64,000 nt of DNA from positions 3,886,537 to 3,950,536 of the forward strand of contig VFFE01007869.1 of the NCBI GenBank assembly GCA_008921705.1. Reading direction: 5' to 3'. The notes beneath the pieces were generated by a model. It worked only from the letters and a program-made list of their open reading frames with translations. It made no database searches and was not told the origin of the DNA. The DNA is from Burhinus oedicnemus. Its lineage: Eukaryota; Chordata; Aves; Charadriiformes; Burhinidae. Made by a program: the position numbers and the translations under genes. Within the stretch, counting starts at the first letter, position 1. Every line of letters begins with the position of its first letter. Positions 12,850-24,700 of the stretch are shown here, one piece after another.

Positions 12850-13330
12850 CTAAATTACCTTAATGAAATATTAATAATACAATAAAAAGAAAATAATGAA
12901 ATGTATACAATATATACAAAACCATACCAAGCTCCCAGGATGATGATCACATCACCGACAGGCACTGCAGAAGTCCCAGACTGGACTCAGCGATGGATGG
13001 GAACTGGATTCCAGATCTGGATTCAGGATTGGGATCAAAGGCAGACACAGAGACAGAGTCCTCTTCAGACACCGGCCACTGAAGAAAGAGGGCTGACCCT
13101 TTGATCCCTCAGCTTTTATACTGAGCATGATGGAGATGGGATGGAACACCCTGTTGGTCAGGTTTGGGTCACCTGTCCTGTCCGCTCCTCCCCGCAGGTG
13201 TGACCCCTCTACGCTTTTCCACTTCCAACCCTCCAACAGGGCAAATACCAAAGTTGGCTGCCCTTGGGTGTTACAGCAATGAGGATAAGCAGGAGCCTCT
13301 CTGCGTCCCATTCCTTGGCATAAATTAGAA
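12850..13330 (+). mobile_element. Endogenous retrovirus LTR remnant (avian ERVK-like)
   Basis: The stretch resembles avian class II (ERVK) LTR sequence. It has an AT-rich left part with TATACAATATATACAA, then CAGCTTTTATACTGAGCATG, then a block with GGTCAGGTTTGGGTCA and CCTGTCCTG of the kind seen in many bird ERV LTRs. No gag, pol or env frame accompanies it, so it is a solo or fragmentary copy. Ends are approximate and no target-site duplication was identified. Family assignment is from memory of typical sequences. Confidence 0.5.
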
Positions 13331-13951
13331 ACAGTCAGGTCTCACCACTCTGGGAACAAATTGTGGGGACAATATGCTGGTAATCTCAGAGAGTTCAGTT
13401 AGTTAGAAGACATTTAACTGAAAAGTAAAATTACCAAACAGAAAATTGGTTCTGTTTTACCTCAAACCAGGACAGTGGCTATTCATCAAGTTTGTTTTCT
13501 TGTTGCTGCTACGGGCAAGTTGTAAATTCACCTCTTCTCAACTGACCTGCGTGCCATGCCAAACTAACAGCGGTCCCACTCATGCTTGCTTGATCCCTTC
13601 CCTCAACTGCCCCCTAAAGTATCTGGAGCTCAGAGGAGTATCAGTGCGTGGAATTAACGTCATTGAAATGCCCTTGCAATACAGAGCTGGTGCCCAAGGG
13701 CATACCACCGAGTGTTTGCAGCAGTCGCTGCTTTGGTTGAACTCAAGTGGTAACAGTGACATGCCATTTCCATGGCAGATTCGTCTCTTCAGAGGATCGT
13801 GCATGCTTTAATTAGGATTTTACAGATTTCTTTGAGGTGGCAAGGGTCAAGAGGGACAAATGACTGTCGGGTGTTGGTGTTTTTATTTCTGGCAGGGAGA
13901 GCTTTAAAGCAACAGAAGAGCATCGCACAGTGCCTAAAGCCAAACCCAGTA
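13331..13951. other. Upstream flank of the receptor pseudogene
   Basis: No recognisable protein. Immediately before the receptor start region is a pyrimidine-rich tract ending in TTTATTTCTGGCAG (13,881-13,894). This could be the old 3' splice site of an upstream non-coding exon, as P2Y genes often have one. Confidence 0.3.
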
Positions 13952-15172
13952 ATGGAGGAGCTGAAGGAAATGGAGAACAGCACCTCTGGGAAGGCTCCGG
14001 GCCCTCTCGTGGAAAGCTATAAATACATCTTGTTACCCCTTACTTACAGCTCCATCTTCATGCTGGGGCTGCTCCTCAAGGGAGCCATGCTGGGGCTCAG
14101 CTGCTGCCGCGCCAAGGGCTGGACCTGCACCACCATCTACCTGGTGAACCTGGCTGTGGTGGACCTGCTCTACGTCTTCTCTTCAACCCTTGCTCATCAT
14201 CAACCACATCCTGCAGGACACATGGCCTTTTGGAGAGCTGCTCTGTAAACAGGTAATTTTCTTGCTTTACGCCAACCTGTACGGCAGCATCCTGCTGCCG
14301 ACTCGCTTCAGCCTCCGCCGCTTTCTAGGCGTTTGCTACCCCATCCATTCCCTACCGGACCCGGTGCAGCTGCATCCTGGGCGCTGGTGGTCCTGCAGCT
14401 CCTGCCCACCTCGATTGATGCTCGCGCCGGCATTATCAATAGCCCCACTGTCTGCTATGACCATGACGAGCCCTGAGAACCTCAGCAGCTATTTCCCCTA
14501 CGGCATCTGGTTTCCTCTTTCCTTTCCTCATCACTTCAGTCTGCTATTGTCTGATAGAATCATAGAATCGTCTGGGTCGGGAGTGATCTTTAAGATCACC
14601 AAGTCCAACCATGAACCTAACACTGCCAAACCCACCACTAACCCATGTCCCTCAGCATCACATCTACCCGGCTTTTAAATACCTCCAGGGATGGTGACTC
14701 CACCGCTGCCCTGGGCAGCCTGAATGATCAGAAGTCTCACCCAACACACTGGACACACCAACCCACCAGTAGTGCCACCCAAGCCAAGTCAATCCGAACC
14801 ATTCTCCTCATCTGTGGGCTTTTCGCTGTCCGTTCACTGCCATTTCACATCACCCGCAGCATTCACCTCTTCATTTGCACATACCGGGGAGCTGAGTACC
14901 AACTCCTACAGAGCTGCAGTTTGCTTTACAAGATCTGGAAGCCACCTGTGAGCCTCAACAGCTGCATCAACCCCCTCCTCTACTTTTTGGTCAAACTAAC
15001 AGAGCCAGGCTCACTTTGGAGCTCAGACTGCCCAAAGCAGGTCCTCTCGGAGGCCTGCCCTGAGCACAGAGGGGACAGACGCCCCAGCAAGACTTGCGTT
15101 TTGCTGAGAAAGCACGTTCCTGCAGATTCGTGCCATGGGTATGAGACTTGGAGACTTGGAGAAGAGCCATAA
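13952..15172 (+). pseudogene. P2Y-type nucleotide receptor pseudogene (class A GPCR)
   Basis: The conceptual translation, read in pieces, follows a P2Y purinergic receptor. It begins at the MEELKE-type start (13,952). TM1 and the first loop precede TM2 with TTIYLVNLAVVDLLYV. A one-base shift near 14,186-14,190 is followed by LLIINHILQDTWPFGELLCK and TM3 with the P2Y-like FSLRRFLGVCYPIHSL, where intact receptors have HRY/HRF. A second shift lies near 14,350-14,385, then extracellular loop 2 with PTVCYD and SSYFPYG. TM5 is interrupted by a CR1 insertion at 14,555-14,722. TM6 resumes with KSIRTILLICGLFA and LPFHITR, and TM7 with LNSCINPLLYF. P2Y receptors bind extracellular nucleotides and signal through G proteins, but this copy cannot make a full receptor. 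The closest relatives by eye are the P2Y2/4/6 group; orthology is unresolved. Confidence 0.85.
14555..14722 (-). mobile_element. CR1 LINE inserted in receptor pseudogene
   Basis: Antisense CR1 3' fragment beginning TAGAATCATAGAATCG and containing CCACTAACCCATGTCCCTCA and CCTCCAGGGATGGTGACTCC. It sits where TM5 and intracellular loop 3 of the P2Y-like gene should be. It belongs to the same CR1 type as the copy at 25,184-25,312. Confidence 0.9.
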
Positions 15173-15952
15173 AATTCACCTGCACAAGACCAAAAAAAAA
15201 AAAAGTATAATTACAATTCTCCCAGGGCGAGAGCGAAATGTAGGGAGGACAAATTTGGGTGAAGACAGGAAGTATTTTTATGAAGGACTGAGGAGCAAGT
15301 TGTCATCATCTCCTGGGCCAGTTGTGACTAAATAAAGCTGAAAAGCACCTTTTCCAAAAGGCATATCTACTGTTTCTGGTTGTAAAGAGGGCTGTAGAGA
15401 AAAATGATAGTGAATAACTGAGGAAGACCCCAGAGCAGAGGTAATCAGCTGTCTTCAGCCATTAGTTTGGTACCGAATTTTTAAAATGCTATGAGTGTAC
15501 TCCAAAAAGCTACTTCAAGGACAATCACCACCTGGCTACTGTTTCCTTGGTGGGGTCCATCACATCAGCACCTTCGCTAAAGGGCGTCAGTCCCTTGAGT
15601 GCTAGCCAGGACTGTTCACATCAACGTGCCGTGGAGAGAGGCTTTTACCTGATCTGTAGCGTATTTCAGGAAAGGTGACAAAGCAATTCTCCACGGTATC
15701 TTCAGATGCAGATCATAACAGCAGCAGGCGCCTAAGGTTTCAGGGAATTCACTAGCCCAGAGACCTAGAAAATACTACAAGAGTAAGAGGAATTGTCTTA
15801 GAGGCTGACAACAAATGATCTAGCTGGGACAGTGACCGACCACATTCACACAAGCATCAGAATAAAAAAAAAAAAAGGCAGAAAAGCAGTCATGGTATGT
15901 GCCTGAGAAGCAGCAGACATGGTAGCAGAAAGCAAGCTTAGGAAAAGCCAAG
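15173..15952. other. Non-coding, no gene recognised
   Basis: Follows the receptor pseudogene. Two A-runs (15,191-15,203 and 15,865-15,878) are the only low-complexity features. An AATAAA at 15,330-15,335 could be a leftover poly(A) signal of the receptor. Confidence 0.4.
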
Positions 15953-16475
15953 AATCATAGAATCACAGAATGGTTTGGGTTGGAAGGGACCTTAAAGCCC
16001 ATCCAGTTCCACCCCCCTGCCATGGGCAGGGACACCTCCCACCAGACCAGGTTGCTCCAAGCCCCGTCCAACCTGGCCTTGAACACCTCCAGGGATGGGG
16101 CAGCCACAGCTTCTCCGGGCAGCCTGGGCCAGGGTCTCACCACCCTCACAGTCAGGAGTTTCTTCCTGAGATCTCACCTAAATCTGCCCTCTTTCAGTGT
16201 AAAACTGTTCCCCCTCGTCCTCTGGCTCCACTCCCTGATCCAGAGTCCCTCCCCAGCTTTCCTGGAGCCCCTTTAGGGTCTGGAAGGGGCTCTAAGGTCT
16301 CCCCGGAGCCTTCTCTTCTCCAGGCTGAACACCCCCAACTCTCCCAGCCTGGCCTCACAGCAGAGGGGCTCCAGCCCTCAGATCATCTCCGTGGCCTCCT
16401 CTGGACCCCCTCCAACAGGTCGATGTCCTACTTATGTTGGGGGCTCCAGAGCTGGACACAGCTGGGTCCCATTTG
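15953..16475 (-). mobile_element. CR1 LINE, 5'-truncated 3' end (antisense)
   Basis: Antisense CR1 starting with AATCATAGAATCACAGAATG and running through GGTTGGAAGGGACCTTAAAG and the CTGCCATGGGCAGGGACACC block to about 16,475. By eye it is roughly 95 percent identical to the reverse complement of the copy at 2,772-3,260 over nearly its full length, so both derive from the same young subfamily. Open frames here belong to the element. Confidence 0.93.
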
Positions 16476-17714
16476 TTCATAACCTCTTCATAATACTCAA
16501 TTTGAAGGAACTGAGAAAAAAAAAAATGTTTTTCAAGTCATCTCTGCAACAGCAGTGGCAGCTTCCCTCAGAAGGGCAGACCAGATGGCCAGGACATGGT
16601 AACTGCTTCAGCTATCCAAGTTTCCATATGCTGACACAAGCCAGAGCCCAGACTAAACAGACAGAACTACTCTGACATATTTTACAAACATTTTCTCCTT
16701 ATTTAAACAAAACAAAATCCAGACCCTTTACTTCAGACGTTCCAGATCACCTCCATCGGAACTCTGGGCAGAAGCGCGTTTGCTTTCTCCCCACCTGAGC
16801 ATGGTTGGTGTACCCACAGCAACACGGGCAAACTCAACCAGGGAATCCGGATTAAGCCACCCAGTCAGCCAAGGCTGCTGCTGCTTCTTCTCTAACATTC
16901 AGCAGACGGAGGCTTGGCCACGAGACAGAGCAGCTTTTGGGTTTCCAATCCGTTGATTCAAATCCAGCAGAGGTTGGTAACAACTGAAACCCACCACTTC
17001 AGACGGCTGGTCAGCAGGGCCACGCGAGCTGGTTTCAGCACAGTCCCTCGTGGGTAATGACGAACAAAATCATTCCTGCTGGCCTGCTCGGGAGCCACAT
17101 CGGAGACGGGCTTCTGGGAAGGTTCAGGATGAAGAAGAGTTCACTACTTGTGTGTTATAAAACTTCCTGGAGGATAAAAAGCTTGTTCATAAGTACAATC
17201 TTTATGGCACAAATGCTGTTCTTGGTGACCAGTATTTATGAAAAAAGCTCAAACGTGCAAAAACATTAGCATACACACTTGGAGAACACCGTGAGATCTG
17301 GAGCACCACAGGGTCACTCGGGCAGCTACTCCATTACTGAATGTTTGAAAGAGGTATTTCATGATTCACATGCATAGGAAGTTTAAATATTTACAGAGTA
17401 TTTCTATGCTTTAAACATTTCCTTTTGAAGAGGTCTGCATGAAAGAGCACAAGTCTAGGGCTTTCTGGCTTCCCATTCACACCAATGCACATCTGCCCCA
17501 TCCAACAGAACACAGCATGAAAGTATCGGGGATAGAGACCTTCACGTTACTCAAAGATGCAGCTCATCTGAACAGCTCTGCTCTGCCTCTGTCCTGGTTT
17601 GAGCAACACAGGACTGATTTCTATTCTAATACTTGGGGAAACCGCACTTTTAGAAGACCTTCAGTGTCTGAATTTGTGACAATATTTCCTTTATAGCCAG
17701 CTATGGTGGGTGGG
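16476..17714. other. Non-coding, no gene recognised
   Basis: No supported exon, RNA gene or repeat. Short open frames lack recognisable content. Confidence 0.4.
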
Positions 17715-18241
17715 TGTCAAGGTCTCAGGGTTTTCGAGCTCGCCAGGTGCAGGGACGAGGAGGAGCGAGACCCGGGCACTTGACCCAAGCTGGCCAACAG
17801 GGTTATTTCACACCATGAACTGCACATTCCATAGAAACTAGAAAGTTTGCTGAGGAGTTCTCTCTCTTTCCCTTGATGGTGGCGATCCAGAGAACTCCTT
17901 GCCCCGGTGCCGGACCCTGAGCCCTTCCCTTCCTCCCGAAGCCGCAGCACTCGCCGTGTCCCACATTTGCTGTCCCCTGCTGGGAGTGCACGGCTTCCTA
18001 CGGATAGAATGGGCTGAGCATAATCCTCCCTTGTGTAGTTTATATTGGTGTCGGGATCAATATTGGTTCATTAGTGTTATTAATGTTAATTATCTAGTCT
18101 TATTCTATTAAATCTGTTTGTATTTCAATGCTTGGGTTTCCTTGTTTTTTCCCCAATTCCCCTTCCCGAGTGGGGAGGGGTCATCGGGTGAGAGAATAAT
18201 TGAACGACAATAAATTGTTGTGAGTTTCTCAAACCATAACA
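17715..18241 (+). mobile_element. Solo LTR of an endogenous retrovirus (avian ERVL-like)
   Basis: About 527 bp bounded by TGTCAAGG at the left and CCATAACA at the right, i.e. the TG...CA termini of an LTR. It has a GC-rich U3-like left half (CGAGCTCGCCAGGTGCAGGG), an ATTAAA poly(A) signal at 18,107-18,112, and a right part with GGGTTTCCTTG and TTCCCGAGTGGGGAGGGG. These features are typical of bird ERV LTRs. No internal retroviral genes or second LTR are in the window. The flanks (GTGGG left, GCCTC right) do not form an obvious target-site duplication, so the exact ends or a later rearrangement are uncertain. Confidence 0.65.
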
Positions 18242-21200
18242 GCCTCTTTGCTTGACCATCTGCACAACAGGAGAAGTCACAAGAGAGCACCCACAGTAGT
18301 AAGACACGCAATGGAATATTAAACAATTTTTTCCATGAGAAAGCCTATTGAAACATCAAGCAATAACCCCTGAAGGAAAGATGTATCAAAAGGAGAAATA
18401 AAAGAAAAAAAAAAACCATGACAGCAAAACCCTCACAAACCCGACACCCAATGGAAAGGAACAGAACCACCCGAAAGCCACAGCAGCTCCGGGAGTCCCC
18501 CATGCCTGGGGTACCCCACATGAGCAGCAGAAGTAATAGCAGAGACAGGTAACACCATTTATATTCTTCACAAGTTACACCTCCATCAGAAATTTGCCCA
18601 GATAAATTTAATAAAGTAGTGTTGAACTACTGTTTACTACCGTATTTACTAAGTCTTCTATAAACATCTCCAGGCAAGTATGCATATCCACTAGCAGAAT
18701 TTAGTCAGACCACTGCAGTCCAGAAGCAGAGCCCAACCCATAAACTCCGTATTTAAAAAAAAAAAAAAAAGTCAGGAAAGCCACACCGTACCAACAGCTT
18801 CTCAGGCTGGTGCGGGTAGAAGCCGTTAAAGGAAGCTTTGCGGGGGAAAAAGGCAGTCTTATAAAGATAAGCAGCTTACCGCTCAAGCCATTCCAAATTC
18901 ATTGCAAACAGGACTCGCGCAAATATTGCCAAGTAACACTCCAGCAGCCCGTGCTCCAACAGTGCCTCCCCTAGCCAAGGCGGGCAGCCCGCTCGCTGCC
19001 GTAGCTGCTGGCCGTATCCCCCCTACGATGGCCACAACCAGATTTTCACTATCAAAAAGAAACTGCATTTCAGAATTCAAAAATCCATCTTCCTCTTGAT
19101 GATCAACCTGAAACTACGCGGTAAGCGTTGAAAGCGTGAAGCACAAACACAACGGCGAGACCTTCGAAAGCAGGGCTGGAAGCAAGGAGGCTGGCAATAG
19201 CAAGAGGAAGGCTCTATCCTGCCAGAAATGTATTGGGGAATAAGGGAACAAAAGCCAGATGGCTCCTATGCTCCACATCCACAAATGAAAATGCTAAGTA
19301 CAGGAAATCAACGGGCTGAAATCCCTCATAAAGGAAAGGCTAGGGAGTCCGGAGTTGAGCTGACACGGGAAGTTACATCACGTACAGATGTCCACCGCAG
19401 TACTTTAGCAAGATGCTCAAGGGTAGAGAGAATTTAGGAACTGAAAATAAAGTTTCAACAAGACATTAAGGTCACAGTTATGTCTGTCATGTCACACGTG
19501 AAGTGCTGACCCATGGGTAACGGCAGAAGAGTTATCTCCAACCATCACGTCAGAATTAGAGGAGAAGCAGGTAGCTGAAGGAGATGAAGAGCAACAAAAG
19601 AACAAGAATCTTATTCCCTCCCTCCCAAGAAAGAAAAAGACATCAACCCATCAGCGAGGGGAACTGGGAGAAACTTTGCCTTTGGATCCTCAAAGATACA
19701 CTTCCCCAGAAACTCCACATATTTCTCAGGGGAAGGCAGAAGTCATGCTTGTTTTTTTTTTAAAAACAAAACAAAAAAAACAACAAAACCATGCATGCAA
19801 ATTTAAGTCTCAACAACCACCAAGGGCAACAACCATCACTAAACAGTCAGGTAAGAAAAATACAGGTGCCAGTATCCGTTTAAAGCTTTTATTAAAAAAG
19901 ACCCAGAATTCACAAGTCTACAAGGAAAAATAAACCATCTTGCATCGACCAGTCTCAGAGCTGATAGTGTTTGGCTCTCAAAGGGAGCACAGAAAGCACC
20001 ACTAGAAATTCTCCCAGGTCAGGGGACCGCTCCCCCTCGGCAGTAAGCTCAGCACAGTTCACAACCTGCTACGTTATTTTCCTAGGTTGCTCTTCAGAAC
20101 ACAGAACTATTAACCGTAATAGTCCTGGCTTAGTCTTGCAGGAAGATGATCTCAGTCTTCCAGGAACATGAAAGGAATCTCCACTGAAAAGTACGGTTAA
20201 AAACAAAAACCAAACCTTAAGACCATGAGTTCCAGAAGCTCTGCTTAGATTACTATAGGCAAGAAAATATTACAGGTATAACATTTTTATTACAACAAAC
20301 TACTTTCTCTGCAGTCGAGCAATTCATCACAGGCTCTTACACATTTCGTAGCACGCGAGGACTCCCTGAGGTCAGCCAAGGAAAGCTCACTCGCCCCGCG
20401 TGCCTCATCCTCTACCCGTACAGCAGCTCTTCCTTCGGTGGAGCTAGCGCTCCAGAAAGCCAGACGCTCTCGCCTTTTGAAGTAAGATTAGCTTAGTTGA
20501 GGAAGTTTGTCCAATTACGTAAGTGAGCCTTTATGATTAATAAAAACAAAGAAAAGTGCATTCTGCAGGAGCTGCTAGTAACTAGCTACTCAGCAATAAG
20601 CCTTCCACTGAAATTGCGGGAAAGCGTGAAGTTTTGCTATGAAATTGAACATTTTTCCACTGAATGCCAAACTTCAGTTCTTGCATTTAAACCTTCTCAT
20701 CATTTTCAGTCACCACCTCTTTAAAAATACATCAGTTTTCACATTAATCAGGACTTACATGCGGTTTATTGCTAAGCCTGTGACCTGGCATTAAATTCCA
20801 GGGCTAGCACTTTTTGAACTGCAGCACTGAAATTGTACAGTTTGGTTTCCTCTGAAATATTTGCTAGGACCAAAATAAAAAGGTAGTCTTTCCCTTACGG
20901 TTTTCTATAAGAAAAATGAAACAGACCATTTCCAACATGGTAATGGAGTCGTCCGACCTGAGACGCTAAATAACGCATACCTACACGGCGGCTCATTTTC
21001 ACAGCCATTTGATTACTGAAACAAGGCTTTCACCTTTCAGACGTCATTGAAGAGATCAAGTCTTAGCTATCGACTCGAGCGACTCACTGGCTATTTGAGA
21101 CAGGAGGGCGCAGCACACAGCTCATGGGTTCAACTAAACAGCCAGATGGCCCATCATTGGTATCGGCGTTATTTACCCACGGCGCGGAGGGGAAGCTTAA

Positions 21201-21651
21201 GCCAAATATTTTAAAAATAGGATCTATGCTTGCAGAAAAGCATGGTGCATCATTCTGCTTTTGCTGTGGTAGTTGTCAATACCGGAAACAGAGTTTTGTG
21301 TAGCAGGAACTTCAATGTATTTCTGCTTTCGCGAGTGGGGCAAGATGCTATTTCAACACGCTTCTGTGTACCATTGTCGATAAATAGGAAGAGTAATTAT
21401 CTGGTAGCTGCAAAAAAATAAAATTAAAAAACCATGCATCATTAAGAAGCCTGCTACTCAACTTATTTGATCCACCAGCCATTGATTCATTTTCTTCGTT
21501 AGATTTTTAATTACCATTGATGAGGCTTCATTTCTGAGAACAAACATACATTGAGCATTTTAATCAGAGGTTGATTTGCTGGCTATTTCAAACAAGAAGC
21601 CAAGTTCTTAAAATAAACATCTCATTGTTCTAGTCTCTGTTATTAATACTC
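18242..21651. other. MFSD1 3' flank and probable 3' UTR
   Basis: Lies directly downstream of the MFSD1 stop codon on the minus strand, so the 3' UTR is here. Minus-strand AATAAA hexamers occur at 20,765-20,770, 20,286-20,291 and 19,888-19,893; ATTAAA occurs at 21,559-21,564 and 21,506-21,511. I cannot tell which is used. No other gene recognised. Confidence 0.45.
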
Positions 21652-21784
21652 CTACTTTGTTACTAATACCTGAGCGCCTAGTTTGGAGAGGTATTTATTC
21701 CTTAAACTAAAGTCATCAGCTTTTGGCTGTAATTTAGCCAAGTCATCTTCATTTTCACGTCTGAGTCTTTCTTGTTCTTCCGCT
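21652..21784 (-). CDS. MFSD1: MFSD1 coding exon 16 (alternative C-terminus, stop codon)
   Basis: Residues 466-509 and TAG. A charged, helix-prone tail: AEEQERLRRENEDDLAKLQ, then KADDFSLRNKYLSKLG. Acceptor TTTTCCAG. The frame stays open for the whole exon and has coding-like composition. Splicing from exon 15 restores phase exactly. The 3.6-kb intron before it holds a CR1 copy. Confidence 0.82.
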
Positions 21785-24700
21785 CTGGAAAAGAAAATTG
21801 GTTTAAGAAACTTGCACTGAGGAGTGCAAACCCAAGCAACTTTATCTTGCATATGCAGACGAGTTCTCTTTTTAAGAACTAGAAGCTTGTAACGTTTATA
21901 GATGAACACTGGATATGAGATTAAAAGAGACAAAGAGATGCACATGGATTACTCTAATTCAGCGTAAAGAAAGAGAGAGGCTGTTTTCTGCAGTTTCCTT
22001 TTATTTAGATTGCAAGACTTCAGTAAAAAGATAAACCTCTTGGTTTTCACAGATTACAACATGCTCAGTGAGCTTTTGTAACAATTATTACTATCTCTTT
22101 ATTAAACAAGCTTTCATTCCTTAAAATAAAGATTACAATACAAAAAGAACCAATTGCCAAAAATGCAAATAAAAGACTGCTCAGCAGTCTTCAGAATTAA
22201 CAGCAGTCTCCTACAGAAGAGTCAAGATTTGACCAGAGCGCTGTCGCTCATCTTTCACGTAAGTCTTAAACAGGACCCAACAGAGCTCTAAATACACTTC
22301 GCTTAAGACAGTGGTTTGCATTAACACAGTGACAAAGGTAGTAACAGTGACCCGTTTCTAAGCTCTGTAAAGCAATGAGCCTTATTACAGAACACAAACT
22401 GCCATCAGGTTAAGAAATCTCCACCCCCACCAAACGGCAGTGCCACACATAGAAGATGCTTTATACTAGTCTTTATCTCAAGATGAACACGTTTGTCTTG
22501 GGCTGCAGAGTACCCTCGCCAATGGCAGAGCTTAAACACAGCGTAAAACGCTGTAAACCCATTCTGTTCAAATTAAGAGATGATTTGGCATTAGTTAAAA
22601 CTGGTTACAAAGCATAAAATTTAGCCATTTACTGTAAAATCCCCAGCATGTTAGTTTCTTTTCCAAAGAACTACTGTCCAGTGCTGACCACCAAACTAAA
22701 CACTATAATTCTTCAAGTTGACATGATGCTGATCAAATGCTCCCCACTTCTGGATGATATTTGCTATTCAAATTTCTTTTCTGCAAAAAACATTGTAATA
22801 AAAATTACTGAAAATATTGTTCTACGACACTATACCCCACAGCAAACACTAATACAAAGCCATCTTTCACAGCAAATACTGGAAGTGTTACACACATCCC
22901 ACATGGGTCAGGCAGACTGAAAAACAGCTCTCTTTGGACACAGAATTCCTTTGCCCCTGGGTACAAGGTCGTGGTGGTGGGGTGTTGTTGCATTTGTATT
23001 AAAATCTGGCTGTGACCTTTTGGCTCGAGGACGATATTCATCACAACTAAGCTAACACGCTCACCAAGTCTGGTGAGGCTTTAATTTTCTTGAGCTCGCC
23101 TCAAGACTGGTTTGTAAGAAGCCCACAAATTAGGACAAGAAACCAAACCACGTTAAACCCCACAAGTCACTGGGCTAGATATTATTGACAGGTGTTTTGG
23201 GTTGTTTTTTTTTCCCCCGAGACTAAGTTAATTATCATATGGACAGTTACACAGTTCAGTTAGAGAAGTCCATGAAGTCCATTCATAAGGGGTATCTTGT
23301 TAGCAAAGTATTTATTCGGAATGAACTTACACGTAAGCTGTGACATGTATAATATCTGCAGGTGAAATGTAGTTACCTATTAAAAAGTAAAGAACTCCAA
23401 CAACATTACAGGCAAACGAACTTCAAGATCTGAAGAGACTCACTGAGCTGAATTAGGTCGGAACAGAAAGCATTTCAAAAGAAAAAGTCTGTGCTGTTCA
23501 CATACAAGCAGCTTGAATTCTACCCATGTTATCTTGAAAGCTGTCACTTGCTACAGACTGACTTACTCTTTCACATGACAAATGTTGAACTATGACTAGT
23601 CATGAAACACGTACACTCTGCCCTCCAACAGTTCTCAATCACAACCTTACCAAATTCAGATCAGAGGAGCAGAACCTCAGATTTCTCAGATTTGTTCTAC
23701 CCTTAGGCAAATTAAACATTTGCTTTAAATATTTTTTAAAAAAAAATCAATTAATTAACCAAGACTTCATCCCCATTGACATTACATTCTCCAAGGCACA
23801 TATTTTTAATCCTCACAGCACTAATTAGAACTAGGGAAAGGTAACACAATTTTTGGGTGCTGAGACACTACTAGAAGAAGCATCTTCAACATGGTCATCA
23901 GGACAAACTAAACTGCTCAAACTCGGCCTGATGGACAGACTATACATTACGTCTACTTCAAAAAAAGCAGATCTTCTACAGAGTTAAGTAGATAGTGAAG
24001 AAGCTGGAGTGGAACGGTCTTTTGTTTTGCCTTTAAGCTGACATCTCTTAATGGACTTGGCCATACAATGCTTTTTCTTCCCTCTTCCCCCAAAACAAGA
24101 CAATTATTTTGAAAGTTCTAAGACTAACCCAGTGTCTGACTCCCTTGTACAGCATTCCATACCCATTGAGCTGTACCCCTCATTTAGCATTGTCAGACAG
24201 CAAGCAAAAAAGCAAGTAAACTTTCTACCGTGCAGAGGAGATAAACCCTGTGCCCTAGAACTCAGGAGATATCCCAACAGCAGGTGACCAGTACCTTCAT
24301 GTTTGCTGAAACAACATCGCTAAAAAGCGAGAGTACCCAATTCCAGCTGTTAGGGCTATGCACAGCCACGGACCCTTAACCTGTCACCAATGTTTTGTCA
24401 AGACCAAGGAGGAGAATTTCTGAAGTTACTGTTCTGAAGAGTGGCACTGTCCTTATTTCCTGCAGAGAGGAAAGCAACACACACAAGTCTCCCACGGAAT
24501 TAAGTTCGCTTAATTGGATGAGCTGTCAAAATCTGCTTATTTCGACAATTTCTGCCCTAAGCCTGCCTCAAGTGCTCCACTTCCTTTTAAAGGAAGGGGA
24601 TTCCACTTTATCGAAATATCCCTGCCCCATTTGCTTTCTAAAAAATGAAAACTTTTCACTGTAATCAATAACATCGACAACACAGATCTGACCACAAATT

